Below are positions 8,035 to 15,851 of a DNA stretch of 25,264 nt, in pieces. Each line of letters begins with the position of its first letter. Positions within the stretch are counted from its first letter, which is position 1. Both the position numbers and the translations under genes were made by a program. Source of the stretch: a virus; the IMG/VR virus record IMGVR_UViG_3300049893_001348, positions 1 through 25,264 of that record; one strand, 5' to 3'. Under the pieces are notes generated by a model. The model did not search any database. It saw only the letters and a list, made by a program, of their open reading frames with translations, and had not been told where the DNA came from.

Positions 8035-10307
8035 GCTTCTTCAAGGACATCGTCGGCTCGGTCGTGCAGATCGGCGGGGCGATTGTCGGGTTCACGCTCG
8101 GCGGCCCGGCGGGGTTCGCTGTGGCGTTCGGCTCCGCGCTCGCCGGCACCAAGCTGAACGAGCGGGCAGCCGCCTCGCAGTTGCGCAAGATGCGCGACCA
8201 GGGCGAGCGGTTCAACGTGCGCAACAACGTCGAGCCGGTGCCGATCATCTACGGCAACATCCAGCAGGCGCCCGGCGCCATTGTTTTCATGGTGACGCAT
8301 GGCGACCCGAATCTGCCGACTGTTGTCGATTCGACCGAGTACCTGTCGATGGTCATCGTATGGAGCGAGGGCCAGATTGCCAGTGTTGACGGGTACTACA
8401 TCAACGATATCTGGTATCAGGATGCCCGTCTCAGCGGACTGATGTCTGAAGGCACGTACTACGGATCAGACACGGCGACAGCCGATCCTGGGCTGATCAC
8501 GATTTGCAGCTCGCCCGCCAATCCGTCACTGGCCGGGAAATGGACGGTTGACCATAGGTTGCAGGGACTGGCCTATACGCGCATCACGCTCAAGTATTCG
8601 CCCGGCGCGTATGGCGCGGATGGCATCCCGACGATCACCGCGAAGATACAGGGCAAGGTGTGTTACGACCCGCGATCTGGCCTGACGGGCGCTACGCGCA
8701 ACCCGATCCTGCACGCGCTCGACTACCTGCGTAACACCCGCTACGGCATGGCGATACCGGACGCGGAGATTGACTTCACCTCGTTTTCGACGGCGGCCGC
8801 CTACTGCGACGAGAAGGTAATCGGGCTGGCGAACCGCGATGCGCGCTGGCAGAACGATTGCATCATCGACCCGACCGAAGACCCGCAGGAGGTGCTGGCA
8901 CAAATCCTGTCCAGTTGCCGGGGCGCCGTGGTGCGTTCGTCGGGTACGTACAAGGCGCTGGTGGACCGCGACCAGTGGCCGGGCTTCGTGCTGCACGAGG
9001 ACAACCTGACGGGGCCGTGGTCGCTGCAGATGGATCAGCTCGGGATGCGGGTCAACCGGGTGCGGGCGCGGTTCATCAATATCGCCAAGGACAGCCAGCC
9101 CGACTTCGTGATCGTGGACGACGCTGCCTACCGCGTCACCGATGGAGACGAGCTGCTCGAGCGCGAGATCGACCTGTCGGGTGTGACGAACGACGGACAG
9201 GCGACGGACCTCGCGACGTGGGAGCTGCGCGCCAGCCGCTACAGCCTGATCGTCGAGGTGACGGGCCTGCTCGAGACGATGGTCTGCGAAGTGGGCGATC
9301 TCGTGGAGCTGACGCACTCCGTCCCCGGCTGGACCTCGAAACTGTTCCGCGTCATTGGCGTGACGCTGATGCCGAACGACGAGGTAAAGCTGCGGCTGAA
9401 GGAATACAACGCGACGGTGTACTCGGCGCAGACCGCCAACGCCGACATTCCGCCCGGCACCTCGTTGCCCAACCCGATGGACGTGGCGGCGCCTACTGGG
9501 TTGACGCTGACGGCGACGCGGGCGACGCAACAGGCTGGCGGCTATCTTTACGGCATCGACGCTGCCTGGTCGATCTCGGCAGCGGCGTACATCGTCGGTT
9601 ATCACCTCGAATGGCAGCCGACCGGGGCAGCGAATTGGGTTGCGGCAGCTATTGCCCGCAACGATCTCACGCAGTACGCGATTCGGGGATTGGAGGATGT
9701 AACCAATTACACGGTGCGGGTGCGTGCCTACAGCAGCATCGGCGCGGTGTCGGCGTGGACGACGGCAACGGTGACGACGCTGTCGGATGGCAGCATCGAG
9801 GTGCCGCCAGAGCAGGAACTGATCGTCGATCCGGGCATGACCGACGAATCAATGTGGAACATCGTGGGTGGTCAGTGGCTGGATGGCGGGGGGCCGGATG
9901 GCGGTGGTGCTATTCGCCTGACTGACTACTTGTCGTATGCCAATAATTCAAGGACAAGGGTTCCGTTCACCAGGTGCTGGACGATTACGGCAACGGACAA
10001 CGAGTTCCAGATATGGCTAACCGTGCGGAGACGAGTGGCACCAACGCCGGCATATATCTCGGTGTCGGCAAGCATTAATTCGAGCAGCACGGCGATGACC
10101 GAATCAACGGGCCTGATCAATCTGTCATCAATCCCACAGAACGAATGGCGAACGATTGGCCCGTACACCATAGGGCCATTTAGCGATCCGTTTGGTAACG
10201 ATGGCAACATTCATCGAATCAATTTTGCTATTCAGAACCAGGGCGACGCGATAGGTACGCCGCGCGTCGTGGAAGTAGCGGATATTCGTATTTTGAGGGT
10301 GGTCTAA
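8031..10307 (+). CDS. Tail tip attachment protein, J-like, with FN3 domain
   Basis: A 758-residue central tip protein that probably contacts the host receptor. It starts at GTG 8031 in a GTGA overlap. Residues 1-45 contain a hydrophobic Gly-rich segment (VQIGGAIVGFTLGGPAGFAVAFGSALAG). Residues about 65-470 carry the phage tail-tip core, with VEPVPIIYGNIQ, AKIQGKVCYDP, NPILHALDYLRNTRYGM, CIIDPTEDPQEVLAQILSSCRG and RVNRVRARFINI, typical of J-like proteins. Residues about 488-585 form a fibronectin type III domain (PTGLTLTATRA ... YAIRGLEDVTNYTVRVRAY). Residues about 597-758 look like a beta-sandwich carbohydrate-binding or jelly-roll domain. That last part (from about 9930) is visibly more AT-rich than the rest, suggesting the receptor-specific end was swapped in. 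It ends in TAATG with the next fibre gene. Confidence 0.8.
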   Translation: MSFFKDIVGSVVQIGGAIVGFTLGGPAGFAVAFGSALAGTKLNERAAASQLRKMRDQGERFNVRNNVEPVPIIYGNIQQAPGAIVFMVTHGDPNLPTVVDSTEYLSMVIVWSEGQIASVDGYYINDIWYQDARLSGLMSEGTYYGSDTATADPGLITICSSPANPSLAGKWTVDHRLQGLAYTRITLKYSPGAYGADGIPTITAKIQGKVCYDPRSGLTGATRNPILHALDYLRNTRYGMAIPDAEIDFTSFSTAAAYCDEKVIGLANRDARWQNDCIIDPTEDPQEVLAQILSSCRGAVVRSSGTYKALVDRDQWPGFVLHEDNLTGPWSLQMDQLGMRVNRVRARFINIAKDSQPDFVIVDDAAYRVTDGDELLEREIDLSGVTNDGQATDLATWELRASRYSLIVEVTGLLETMVCEVGDLVELTHSVPGWTSKLFRVIGVTLMPNDEVKLRLKEYNATVYSAQTANADIPPGTSLPNPMDVAAPTGLTLTATRATQQAGGYLYGIDAAWSISAAAYIVGYHLEWQPTGAANWVAAAIARNDLTQYAIRGLEDVTNYTVRVRAYSSIGAVSAWTTATVTTLSDGSIEVPPEQELIVDPGMTDESMWNIVGGQWLDGGGPDGGGAIRLTDYLSYANNSRTRVPFTRCWTITATDNEFQIWLTVRRRVAPTPAYISVSASINSSSTAMTESTGLINLSSIPQNEWRTIGPYTIGPFSDPFGNDGNIHRINFAIQNQGDAIGTPRVVEVADIRILRVV

Positions 10308-11392
10308 TGAAACCAGCACTGAACTACATGATGCTCCATCACGACGACCTCGCCGACGAGTTCGAGGCGATCTTAGGCTACCGCACCTCGCACGCCGCGC
10401 TGGTGGCGGTGGACGTGCTGGACCCGACCGACCTCGCCGCGACGGCGGTGTCGGCCTCGCAGATCGATCTGACGTGGACCGATAATAGCGACAACGAGAG
10501 CGGGTTCGTCATCGACTACTCGACCGACGGCGGCAACTGGACGCGCGCCGGTACGGCGGCAGAGGACGCAACGAGCTACAGCATCACAGGACTGGACGAC
10601 GATACGCTCTACTACGTGCGCGTCGGCGCCTATAACGCGACAGGTATCAGCGGCTATACGACGGACTCGGCGACGACGATGGCGAGCTACGCCGGCCACA
10701 ACATGGTGCGCTTCGACGGCACGAGCGACTACCTCGTGCGCGGCGCTACACCAACCGGGTTCATCACTGCGCGGTATTTCACGATGGCGTTCAAGTTCAC
10801 GCCGAACAAGGTGGCCGGCACAATACAGAACATCATTCACTTCAATGCGGCTAATGCGCGAGTGCTTCTGACAGCCGCAAACAAAGTCAATGTTGTCTTT
10901 TCCATTGCCGCATTCCCATCGGCGTTGACCGGTACTAATGGCATGGAAACGGCGCTGACGACTGGCAACACCTACACGGTTCACATTGCGGCGGATTTTG
11001 TCGGTGGCCCTCCTGTTGCGTTTCTGAATGGCGTGAGCGACATAGGAGATTTGAACATTCCCTCCCCCGGCACCTCTGCCGATTGGGGCACGTTGACGAA
11101 TGCGGCAATCGGCGCCAACCCCACTGGCACCGGCAAGCTGGAGGCGGATGTTGGGTTCTTCTGGTTCACCGTGGGCAACACGGCAGCCGACCACTACATC
11201 ACCGACCCGACAAAGTTCTACAACGGCGGCGACGTGGATCTCGGCGGCGATGGCACCGGCAGCGGCCTTGCGCAACCCGTGATCTTCTTCGGCGGCGACG
11301 AGAACTTCGCGGCGGACTGGAACGCGGGCGACAACGACGGCAGCGGTGCCGATACGTGGACGATGGCAGCGCCAGGCGTGAACGACGTTTAG
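10307..11392 (+). CDS. Tail fibre protein with FN3 and lectin-like (LamG-type) domains
   Basis: A 361-residue protein. After a short N-terminal helix (MLHHDDLADEFEAILGYRTSH), residues about 39-124 form an FN3 domain with the ID.TWTDNSDNESGFVIDYSTDGGNW and YSITGLDDDTLYYVRVGAYN motifs, independent in sequence from the FN3 in the J-like protein. Residues about 128-340 resemble a concanavalin/LamG beta-sandwich: FDGTSDYLVRG, FTMAFKFTPN, VAFLNGVSD and AIGANPTGTGKLEADVGFFWFT. Such domains bind surface glycans. It overlaps the tip gene by one base (TAATG), implying co-translation and assembly at the tail tip. The receptor is unknown. Confidence 0.65.
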   Translation: MKPALNYMMLHHDDLADEFEAILGYRTSHAALVAVDVLDPTDLAATAVSASQIDLTWTDNSDNESGFVIDYSTDGGNWTRAGTAAEDATSYSITGLDDDTLYYVRVGAYNATGISGYTTDSATTMASYAGHNMVRFDGTSDYLVRGATPTGFITARYFTMAFKFTPNKVAGTIQNIIHFNAANARVLLTAANKVNVVFSIAAFPSALTGTNGMETALTTGNTYTVHIAADFVGGPPVAFLNGVSDIGDLNIPSPGTSADWGTLTNAAIGANPTGTGKLEADVGFFWFTVGNTAADHYITDPTKFYNGGDVDLGGDGTGSGLAQPVIFFGGDENFAADWNAGDNDGSGADTWTMAAPGVNDV

Positions 11393-11394
11393 TC

Positions 11395-12768
11395 ATGGGA
11401 GTGCAGGATATCAATGCGACGGCCAGCAACGTCGTCTACGTCTACAACTCCGACGTGGCGGACTCGGTGACGTTCGCTGGGAAATACTGCAACGAGTACA
11501 TGATTCCCAACAACGCCAACAATCGGCTCGCGCTCGCGCTCGGCACCGCCGCCAACCAGCGTGCCTACGATGCCGAGGCGACGATCTACGGGTTGATCGA
11601 GGACATTGCCGACGCCGCCATCGCGGTGGATGCCAATGGCGTCATCGTCGGCGCGGGCTGCCCGGCGGCGCTGAAGCTCCTGACCGACGACGGCACGGCG
11701 GACGGCAGCAACGATGGCGGCGCGTTTGACTTCGTGCACCTGGCAGGGGCCGCGAAGTACATCAAGACGCTCGGCTATGCGCCGCGCGTTGTGGCTGATG
11801 GAATAGGCGGCTACAACTTGCGCAAGAAGCAGGCTGGCGCATGGACGGCCGGGGCTAACCTGTTCACGCCCATGCAGACGCTCGACTACAACCCGACAAA
11901 CTTCTCGGCGGCGTTCGAGGCCGTCGCAAACAGCGATTACCAGGCCGCTGTGGATGCCAACGGCGGCGATGCAGTGTACGGCTCGTACAACTCATGGACG
12001 CAGTACAAGGCCGGATGGGATGGCAACTTCTCGCAGTACAACTTCCTGCCCTGCGGCTGGGCGGGATACTGGTCATTCGAGGAGGCCACACATCCGGTCA
12101 CGCTGCTGGCCGACTCACTGGCTATCGTGAGACGAGCGCGTGCCAGTGCCGGCCGGCGCGACAACCTGCTCACGCGCAAGGTTCTCTGTGGGCTGAGTTT
12201 TTATAGCGGCGGGGTGGAACTCGGCAACGCGCCCCGGTGGGCAACGGTCGCCAAGCGATTCATAGACCTTGGGTTCGACGTTGACTACTTCTACACGGAT
12301 GCCACAGACCCGGCCGGTGAGGATTTGGTGCCGGTGGCTGGCTCCTACGGCAGTCCGGTGCAATGGAATGGCGACACGCTCAACGACGGCACCGCATCGG
12401 GCAGCGTGTCCTACGCGATCGCGTTCGGCCCGGTATTCCAGAATAACAGCCAGGCGGGCGGCTCGGGCACGATCTGGCACGGTGCGGCGGATCATATTCG
12501 CACGACGGCCAACGGCCTGTGGATCGGCGGCAAGTCGAACAACGCCCGGTGGGTGAAGGCAAACCAGACCGAGGGCGGGCACAGCGGGTTCGCGATGCAG
12601 TACGAGGTTGGCGGACAACATGCTGTCAATGCGAATTGCCTGGCACGGCTCACCGACGCAACGATGGCGCTGCTGGACGGCTACACGCTGATCGAGGCCG
12701 GGTTCGTCGGCTATCGCGGTTCATTCTACCCCGTGGGCGATCCGCTCCTGCGACCGCTGCGGGTGTGA
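11395..12768 (+). CDS. TIGR03790-like protein encoded with tail fibre genes
   Basis: A 457-residue protein starting at ATG 11395, three bases after the fibre gene stop. The start VVYVYNSDVADSVTFAGKYC..YMIP and the C-terminal LDGYTLIEAGFVG...YPVGDPLLRPL resemble bacterial proteins of the TIGR03790 family, which open with 'vvyN...pdS..iA.yYa..R.IP' and end with 'GyTlaEA......vGDPLyrP'. The middle has a CGWAGYWSFEEATHP stretch and an isolated RWATVAKRFIDLGFDVDYFY segment. I see no signal peptide. The function of TIGR03790 proteins is not established; a hydrolase-like fold is possible. In a phage the position argues for a virion-associated fibre or host-surface enzyme. The family match is from memory of the pattern. 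Confidence 0.55.
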   Translation: MGVQDINATASNVVYVYNSDVADSVTFAGKYCNEYMIPNNANNRLALALGTAANQRAYDAEATIYGLIEDIADAAIAVDANGVIVGAGCPAALKLLTDDGTADGSNDGGAFDFVHLAGAAKYIKTLGYAPRVVADGIGGYNLRKKQAGAWTAGANLFTPMQTLDYNPTNFSAAFEAVANSDYQAAVDANGGDAVYGSYNSWTQYKAGWDGNFSQYNFLPCGWAGYWSFEEATHPVTLLADSLAIVRRARASAGRRDNLLTRKVLCGLSFYSGGVELGNAPRWATVAKRFIDLGFDVDYFYTDATDPAGEDLVPVAGSYGSPVQWNGDTLNDGTASGSVSYAIAFGPVFQNNSQAGGSGTIWHGAADHIRTTANGLWIGGKSNNARWVKANQTEGGHSGFAMQYEVGGQHAVNANCLARLTDATMALLDGYTLIEAGFVGYRGSFYPVGDPLLRPLRV

Positions 12769-12786
12769 CGACGATGGAGGGAGGGA

Positions 12787-13302
12787 ATGGGCAATGGCAA
12801 CATTGATAAGGTCGAGGCCAAACTCGAAGCACTCAACGCCGACATCGCTCGTAACCGCGAGGTACGCGATGGGCAGTTCGCCGCGTGGCGAGAAGATCAC
12901 CAGCGCGATATCGCAGAAATCAGCAACCTCCTCAGCGAGCTTGCGACTAAAGTTGCTGCGGCAGAAAAACAAAGCGAACGCGCACCGACATGGCTCCAGA
13001 TCGTCATCGCCGCCGGGACGCTCGCGTCCATCCTGGCGGGACTGGCTACGTTCACTCTGGAAATGACTGTCGCCCCGATTGAGAAAGAGGAGGGGCGGCA
13101 TCAGCGGGTGCATGAAACTCTACGCTCAGACCTTGCGCACTATCAGGCCGACGTTACCGGCATGGTGAAAGTGGTGCAGGACCGGCAGGACGATGTGCGC
13201 ACGAGGCTGGCGCGCATCGAGGGACAGCTCCCGCTCATAGAGCGGCGGCTGGATGACGTTGACAAACTAGGCTCACGCAAGTGGGTAAAGCAAGGAGAGT
13301 GA
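12787..13302 (+). CDS. Coiled-coil membrane protein of the lysis region
   Basis: A 171-residue protein with an N-terminal helical segment (IDKVEAKLEALNADIARNREV ... ISNLLSELATKVAAAEKQ), one membrane span at about residues 69-91 (WLQIVIAAGTLASILAGLATFTL), and a C-terminal helical region rich in Arg and Asp with heptad-like spacing (VVQDRQDDVRTRLARIEGQLPLIERRLDDV). A strong ribosome site (GGAGGGAGGG) precedes the ATG. It sits just before the holin-like gene and endolysin. It could be a holin accessory, antiholin or inner-membrane spanin component, but it lacks a lipoprotein partner nearby. Membrane location is inferred from the sequence; the role is not known. Confidence 0.6.
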   Translation: MGNGNIDKVEAKLEALNADIARNREVRDGQFAAWREDHQRDIAEISNLLSELATKVAAAEKQSERAPTWLQIVIAAGTLASILAGLATFTLEMTVAPIEKEEGRHQRVHETLRSDLAHYQADVTGMVKVVQDRQDDVRTRLARIEGQLPLIERRLDDVDKLGSRKWVKQGE

Positions 13303-13305
13303 TCC

Positions 13306-13491
13306 ATGGATATTCTGACCAAGGTAAACGGCTACAAGACCTACATCGTCGCCATCGCCCTGATGGTCTGGAAGGTGATGAACAACGACGTGGCAGGCGT
13401 CATCGAACAGGTGCAGGCACTGGTGCCAGAGATCGTGATGATCGTCATGCGACTCATCACCAAGGCGACCACGGAAGCCGCAAAGAAGTGA
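13306..13491 (+). CDS. Holin-like small membrane protein
   Basis: A 61-residue protein, MDILTKVNGYKTYIVAIALMVWKVM followed by a second hydrophobic stretch, LVPEIVMIVMRLI, and a Lys-rich end (AAKK). The 'KVNGYKTYIV' opening is common in small phage membrane proteins lying next to endolysins. Two short hydrophobic segments and a basic tail fit a class II-like holin that lets the endolysin reach the wall. A good ribosome site (AAGGAGAG) lies 7 bases upstream. A longer frame on the same strand (13281-13547) is a shadow. Confidence 0.6.
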   Translation: MDILTKVNGYKTYIVAIALMVWKVMNNDVAGVIEQVQALVPEIVMIVMRLITKATTEAAKK

Positions 13492-13505
13492 GCCGTGTGC
13501 TGGTG

Positions 13506-13530
13506 CCGGACGTGTCAGCGATGCGTCCGG
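13506..13530 (+). promoter_or_regulatory. Intercistronic hairpin before the endolysin start
   Basis: A perfect 7-bp inverted repeat, CCGGACG at 13506-13512 and CGTCCGG at 13524-13530, with an 11-base loop, lies between the holin-like stop and the endolysin GTG (13551), 20 bases before it. No T-run follows, so it is not a simple terminator. It may act on mRNA stability or on access to the weak endolysin ribosome site. Confidence 0.35.
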
Positions 13531-13550
13531 TGCCAGCTACGGGGTAGCCT

Positions 13551-14009
13551 GTGCCTTACAAGCTCGGCATCCGCTCCAGGCGCAACCTGCTCGGCGTCCA
13601 TCACGACCTCGCGGCGATTGCCGAGGGCGCGATCGGGCGCAGCACCGTGGACTTTGCGATCACCGAGGGACTGCGCACACCAGCCCGCCAGGCCGTTCTC
13701 TACGCCGCCGGGGCCAGCAAGACCATGAACAGCCGCCACCTGACCGGCCATGCCATCGACGTGGTGGCGTTTGTCGGCAGCGAGGTGCGCTGGGAGTTTG
13801 ACCTGTACCGGCGCATCGCCGAGGCGTTCAGGGATGCGGCAGACGCATTGAAACTGCGCGTGGAGTGGGGCGCCTGCTGGATGTGTATCTGCGGCGCCCC
13901 CGACCTGTCAGCGTGTGTGCGCGACTACGTGAACCGCTGCGATGCGCAGGACCGCCGCCCGCTGATCGACGGCCCGCACTTTCAGCTCAGTCGCGAGGAC
14001 TACCCGTGA
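13551..14009 (+). CDS. Endolysin, M15-family zinc peptidase
   Basis: A 152-residue peptidoglycan endopeptidase that probably cuts the peptide stem (L-Ala-D-Glu type) to release progeny. The start YKLGIRSRRNLLGVHHDLAAI and the zinc motif S61-R-H63-L-T-G-H-A-I-D70 plus D140-G-P-H143-F match M15 phage endolysins; H63, D70 and H143 are the expected zinc ligands. The GTG at 13551 is the first start after an in-frame TAG (13545-13547). No signal peptide or wall-binding domain is visible, so it needs the holin. Between W106-G-A-C and DGPH there is a Cys-rich insertion (C109, C112, C114, C122, C130), seen in some family members. Confidence 0.85.
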   Translation: MPYKLGIRSRRNLLGVHHDLAAIAEGAIGRSTVDFAITEGLRTPARQAVLYAAGASKTMNSRHLTGHAIDVVAFVGSEVRWEFDLYRRIAEAFRDAADALKLRVEWGACWMCICGAPDLSACVRDYVNRCDAQDRRPLIDGPHFQLSREDYP

Positions 14010-14041
14010 CGCCAGGCTGGATCTGACCGGGCAACACGCCG

Positions 14042-14272
14042 ATGCCGATCTACTATCGGCTGGGGCGCGTTTACCTTGGCGTCAAGCGGTTCCCGCTGCG
14101 GCAGAAGTGGTGGAAAGAGTGGAATGATATGCTCACCGACGATTCGGTGAAGCTCACCGCCGAGGATGCCGAGCGCATTACCCGCAAGGTTCAGACAAGT
14201 AAACGCAAAACTAACCCCAGGCGGCCTATCCCGCCCGGATCACTCCGAGGCAAAAAAGCGCCCACAGAATGA
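14042..14272 (+). CDS. Small basic protein, unknown
   Basis: A 76-residue protein with an N-terminal beta-like YYRLGRVYLGVKRF segment, a WWKEWNDML helix and a Lys/Arg/Pro-rich C-terminus (RKTNPRRPIPPGSLRGKK). I do not recognise a family. It follows the endolysin by 32 bases on the same strand and is the last rightward gene before the convergent leftward operon. Its 3' end overlaps the proposed 38-residue gene on the other strand (14226-14342). No clear ribosome site was seen, so it could be a chance frame. Confidence 0.45.
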   Translation: MPIYYRLGRVYLGVKRFPLRQKWWKEWNDMLTDDSVKLTAEDAERITRKVQTSKRKTNPRRPIPPGSLRGKKAPTE

Positions 14273-14342
14273 TGAGGACCTCGCGGACGTAGACCCAGAG
14301 GAGGGTTTTCATTTCCCATCCAGCAAACGTACTTTTACCCAT
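14226..14342 (-). CDS. Very small single-span membrane protein, unknown
   Basis: A 38-residue protein at the end of the leftward operon: MGKSTFAGWEMKTLLWVYVR followed by a hydrophobic helix, EVLIILWALFCLGVI. The ATG lies two bases after the TAA of the upstream gene, and an AGGGA ribosome site lies inside that gene's last codons, 8 bases before the start. It overlaps the 3' end of the convergent gene at 14042-14272. The combination of start position, ribosome site and membrane segment makes it credible, but it is short. A holin-like or superinfection-related role is possible and cannot be decided. Confidence 0.45.
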   Translation of the reverse strand: MGKSTFAGWEMKTLLWVYVREVLIILWALFCLGVIRAG

Positions 14343-14344
14343 GA

Positions 14345-14740
14345 TTAATCCCTTAAGTTCACTGAGCCGAACAAGCGGGGGCCAGCAAGAATCCCGTGCT
14401 TCGCGCCGGGGAATATCCAGTTGAGCAGGCGAGTCATCAATCGGGCGAAGGCGTGCGCGTCCCGGCGATCCGCCCACGCCCGGCTGAGACTGACGACTCC
14501 GTAGCCTGCCAGCGTGCCGGCGAGGTACGTCGTGAGATACACAGGCAAAAACTTCCACGGCCCCCAGCCTGGTTTGTAGGTGATCAGGTCATCATAGTCG
14601 AAGGTTTTGCCCCCCGGCCCGACGTAGATCACGCGCCGGCCTTGGGAGTCTGGCATGAGAGCGTAACGGCTGGCGTCTCGCGTCCATAGCCAGCGAATGC
14701 CACGCGCCCACAGCCACAGATTGCTGAAATACTGCCTCAC
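14345..14740 (-). CDS. Small membrane protein, unknown
   Basis: A 131-residue protein. The start is GTG at 14740 in a GTGA overlap with the upstream gene; the longer open frame to 15184 is a shadow of the neighbour. The N-terminus is aromatic and basic (YFSNLWLWARGIRWLWTRDASRY), followed by a region with VIYVGPGGKTFDYDDLITYKPGWG and one hydrophobic span at about residues 64-85 (FLPVYLTTYLAGTLAGYGVVSL). The C-terminus is basic. I do not recognise a family. It is co-translated with the DUF1367-like gene at the promoter-distal end of the early leftward operon. Confidence 0.6.
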   Translation of the reverse strand: MRQYFSNLWLWARGIRWLWTRDASRYALMPDSQGRRVIYVGPGGKTFDYDDLITYKPGWGPWKFLPVYLTTYLAGTLAGYGVVSLSRAWADRRDAHAFARLMTRLLNWIFPGAKHGILAGPRLFGSVNLRD

Positions 14741-15180
14741 TTGCGCCCTCCCGCCAGCCCGACGATCTGCATGATCTCGGCCTCGATCTCGTGATCGGTC
14801 ACGCCGGGCAGCACATGCTCGATCACGGCGCGCACGGCCCGCTGCCACACGTCCTGAAACGCGGTCTCGTCCAGGCGGCTGAAGGCGATGCTGTCGGCCA
14901 CGAGATACACCTCGCCCGTCGTCTGGCTCACGATCTGCTGTGCGTGTCCGGCCATGAGCTTCAGCCACTGGTGCGCGATCTCGGCCGACTTGAACTGATC
15001 GGTCTGGTGGCAGATCAGATGCACCAGCGCCCACCAGCGGCGGAGCGAGGTCAGGTTGCGCGGCCGGTAGAATTCCACGCGCACCACATCGCCCACACGC
15101 AGCCGGCGCAGAGCGTCCTTCGCCATATCGTCGGCGGGCGTGAGTCCGGCAAGCGTGCGCTCCATGAAGATGGCGGTCAC
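14737..15180 (-). CDS. DUF1367-like phage protein
   Basis: A 147-residue protein. The pattern RTLAGLTPADDMAKDALRRLRVGDVVRVEFYRPRNLTSLRRWWALVHLI closely follows DUF1367, a phage family of unknown biochemical function found in early recombination/replication regions of lambdoid phages, near Nin-type genes. The start is GTG at 15180 overlapping the nuclease stop (GTGA); an upstream extension to 15354 is a shadow. It sits next to the exonuclease and SSB, so a role in recombination or replication is likely but unproven. Confidence 0.65.
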   Translation of the reverse strand: MTAIFMERTLAGLTPADDMAKDALRRLRVGDVVRVEFYRPRNLTSLRRWWALVHLICHQTDQFKSAEIAHQWLKLMAGHAQQIVSQTTGEVYLVADSIAFSRLDETAFQDVWQRAVRAVIEHVLPGVTDHEIEAEIMQIVGLAGGRK

Positions 15181-15848
15181 GCACGTTTCTCGATCTGCTT
15201 CATGGCCGAATAGACGCCACGCAGTTGCAGGAAGGTTTCCGTCTCGACGGAGAGGTCGCCGTACTTGTGCCAGGCGAAGTCGGCCGTGTCCTTCGACATG
15301 CGCAGCAGGTAGGCATCCGGCGCCAGCGGACGATCCGGGTGATTCTCGTTCCATAGCAACTGGTAAGCGGCGAGCTGGAGCAGCATTTCCGGGTACACGC
15401 TGCCCGAAGTCTTGAAGTCACCGAGACACAGCCGCCCGCCGATCTCGCAGATGAAGTCCAGCGTGCCGCCGAACTGGTGCCGCTCGGACACCAGCGGTTC
15501 CTCCGTGGTGATGAACTTGACGCCCGTCTGCGCCTGCCAGTCGAGGAACGATTGCACGGCCCGTTCCACGCGCTCCTTGCAGTCCTCAGGGATGGTCGGC
15601 CACTCGAAGCCACGGATCAGCGCCTCGCAGCAGTCGTGCGCCAACGTGCCGATCTCGGCGGCCTTGTCCACCACGTCGTACAGGTGGGCAGGGGCGGGCT
15701 TGCCCTGCGAGTGCAGGCGTTCATGCTCGCGGCCCTGCTTGTACGCCCAGCCGACGAGCGCCGGCTTGTTTAGCAAGCTGCAGATCGTGGTGACGCCCGG
15801 CACCGGATCTCCGGCCTTGTTGCGGTAGCCTGATTTAGGTCTGCCCAT
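15177..15848 (-). CDS. PD-(D/E)XK exonuclease (RecB-like / phage recombination nuclease)
   Basis: A 223-residue nuclease. Motifs in order: G68-T-L-A-H71-D-C-C-E75 (motif I helix), F-G-G-T-L-D131 (motif II Asp), L-G-D144-F-K146-T (motif III D.K), and Q158-L-A-A-Y162 (motif IV), the set found in RecB- and Cas4-like nucleases used by phages to resect DNA ends. The N-terminal PVPGVTTICSLLNKPALVGWAYKQG is also typical of this phage group. It should make single strands from linear DNA ends for the annealing protein and SSB encoded in the same operon. The ATG lies 3 bases after the SSB stop codon. Confidence 0.82.
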   Translation of the reverse strand: MGRPKSGYRNKAGDPVPGVTTICSLLNKPALVGWAYKQGREHERLHSQGKPAPAHLYDVVDKAAEIGTLAHDCCEALIRGFEWPTIPEDCKERVERAVQSFLDWQAQTGVKFITTEEPLVSERHQFGGTLDFICEIGGRLCLGDFKTSGSVYPEMLLQLAAYQLLWNENHPDRPLAPDAYLLRMSKDTADFAWHKYGDLSVETETFLQLRGVYSAMKQIEKRA

Positions 15849-15851
15849 ACG

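Noticed and set aside
14345-15184. 279-codon reverse frame as one gene
   Set aside because: Its first half is an Arg-rich shadow of the DUF1367-like gene; the real gene starts at GTG 14740 in a GTGA overlap.
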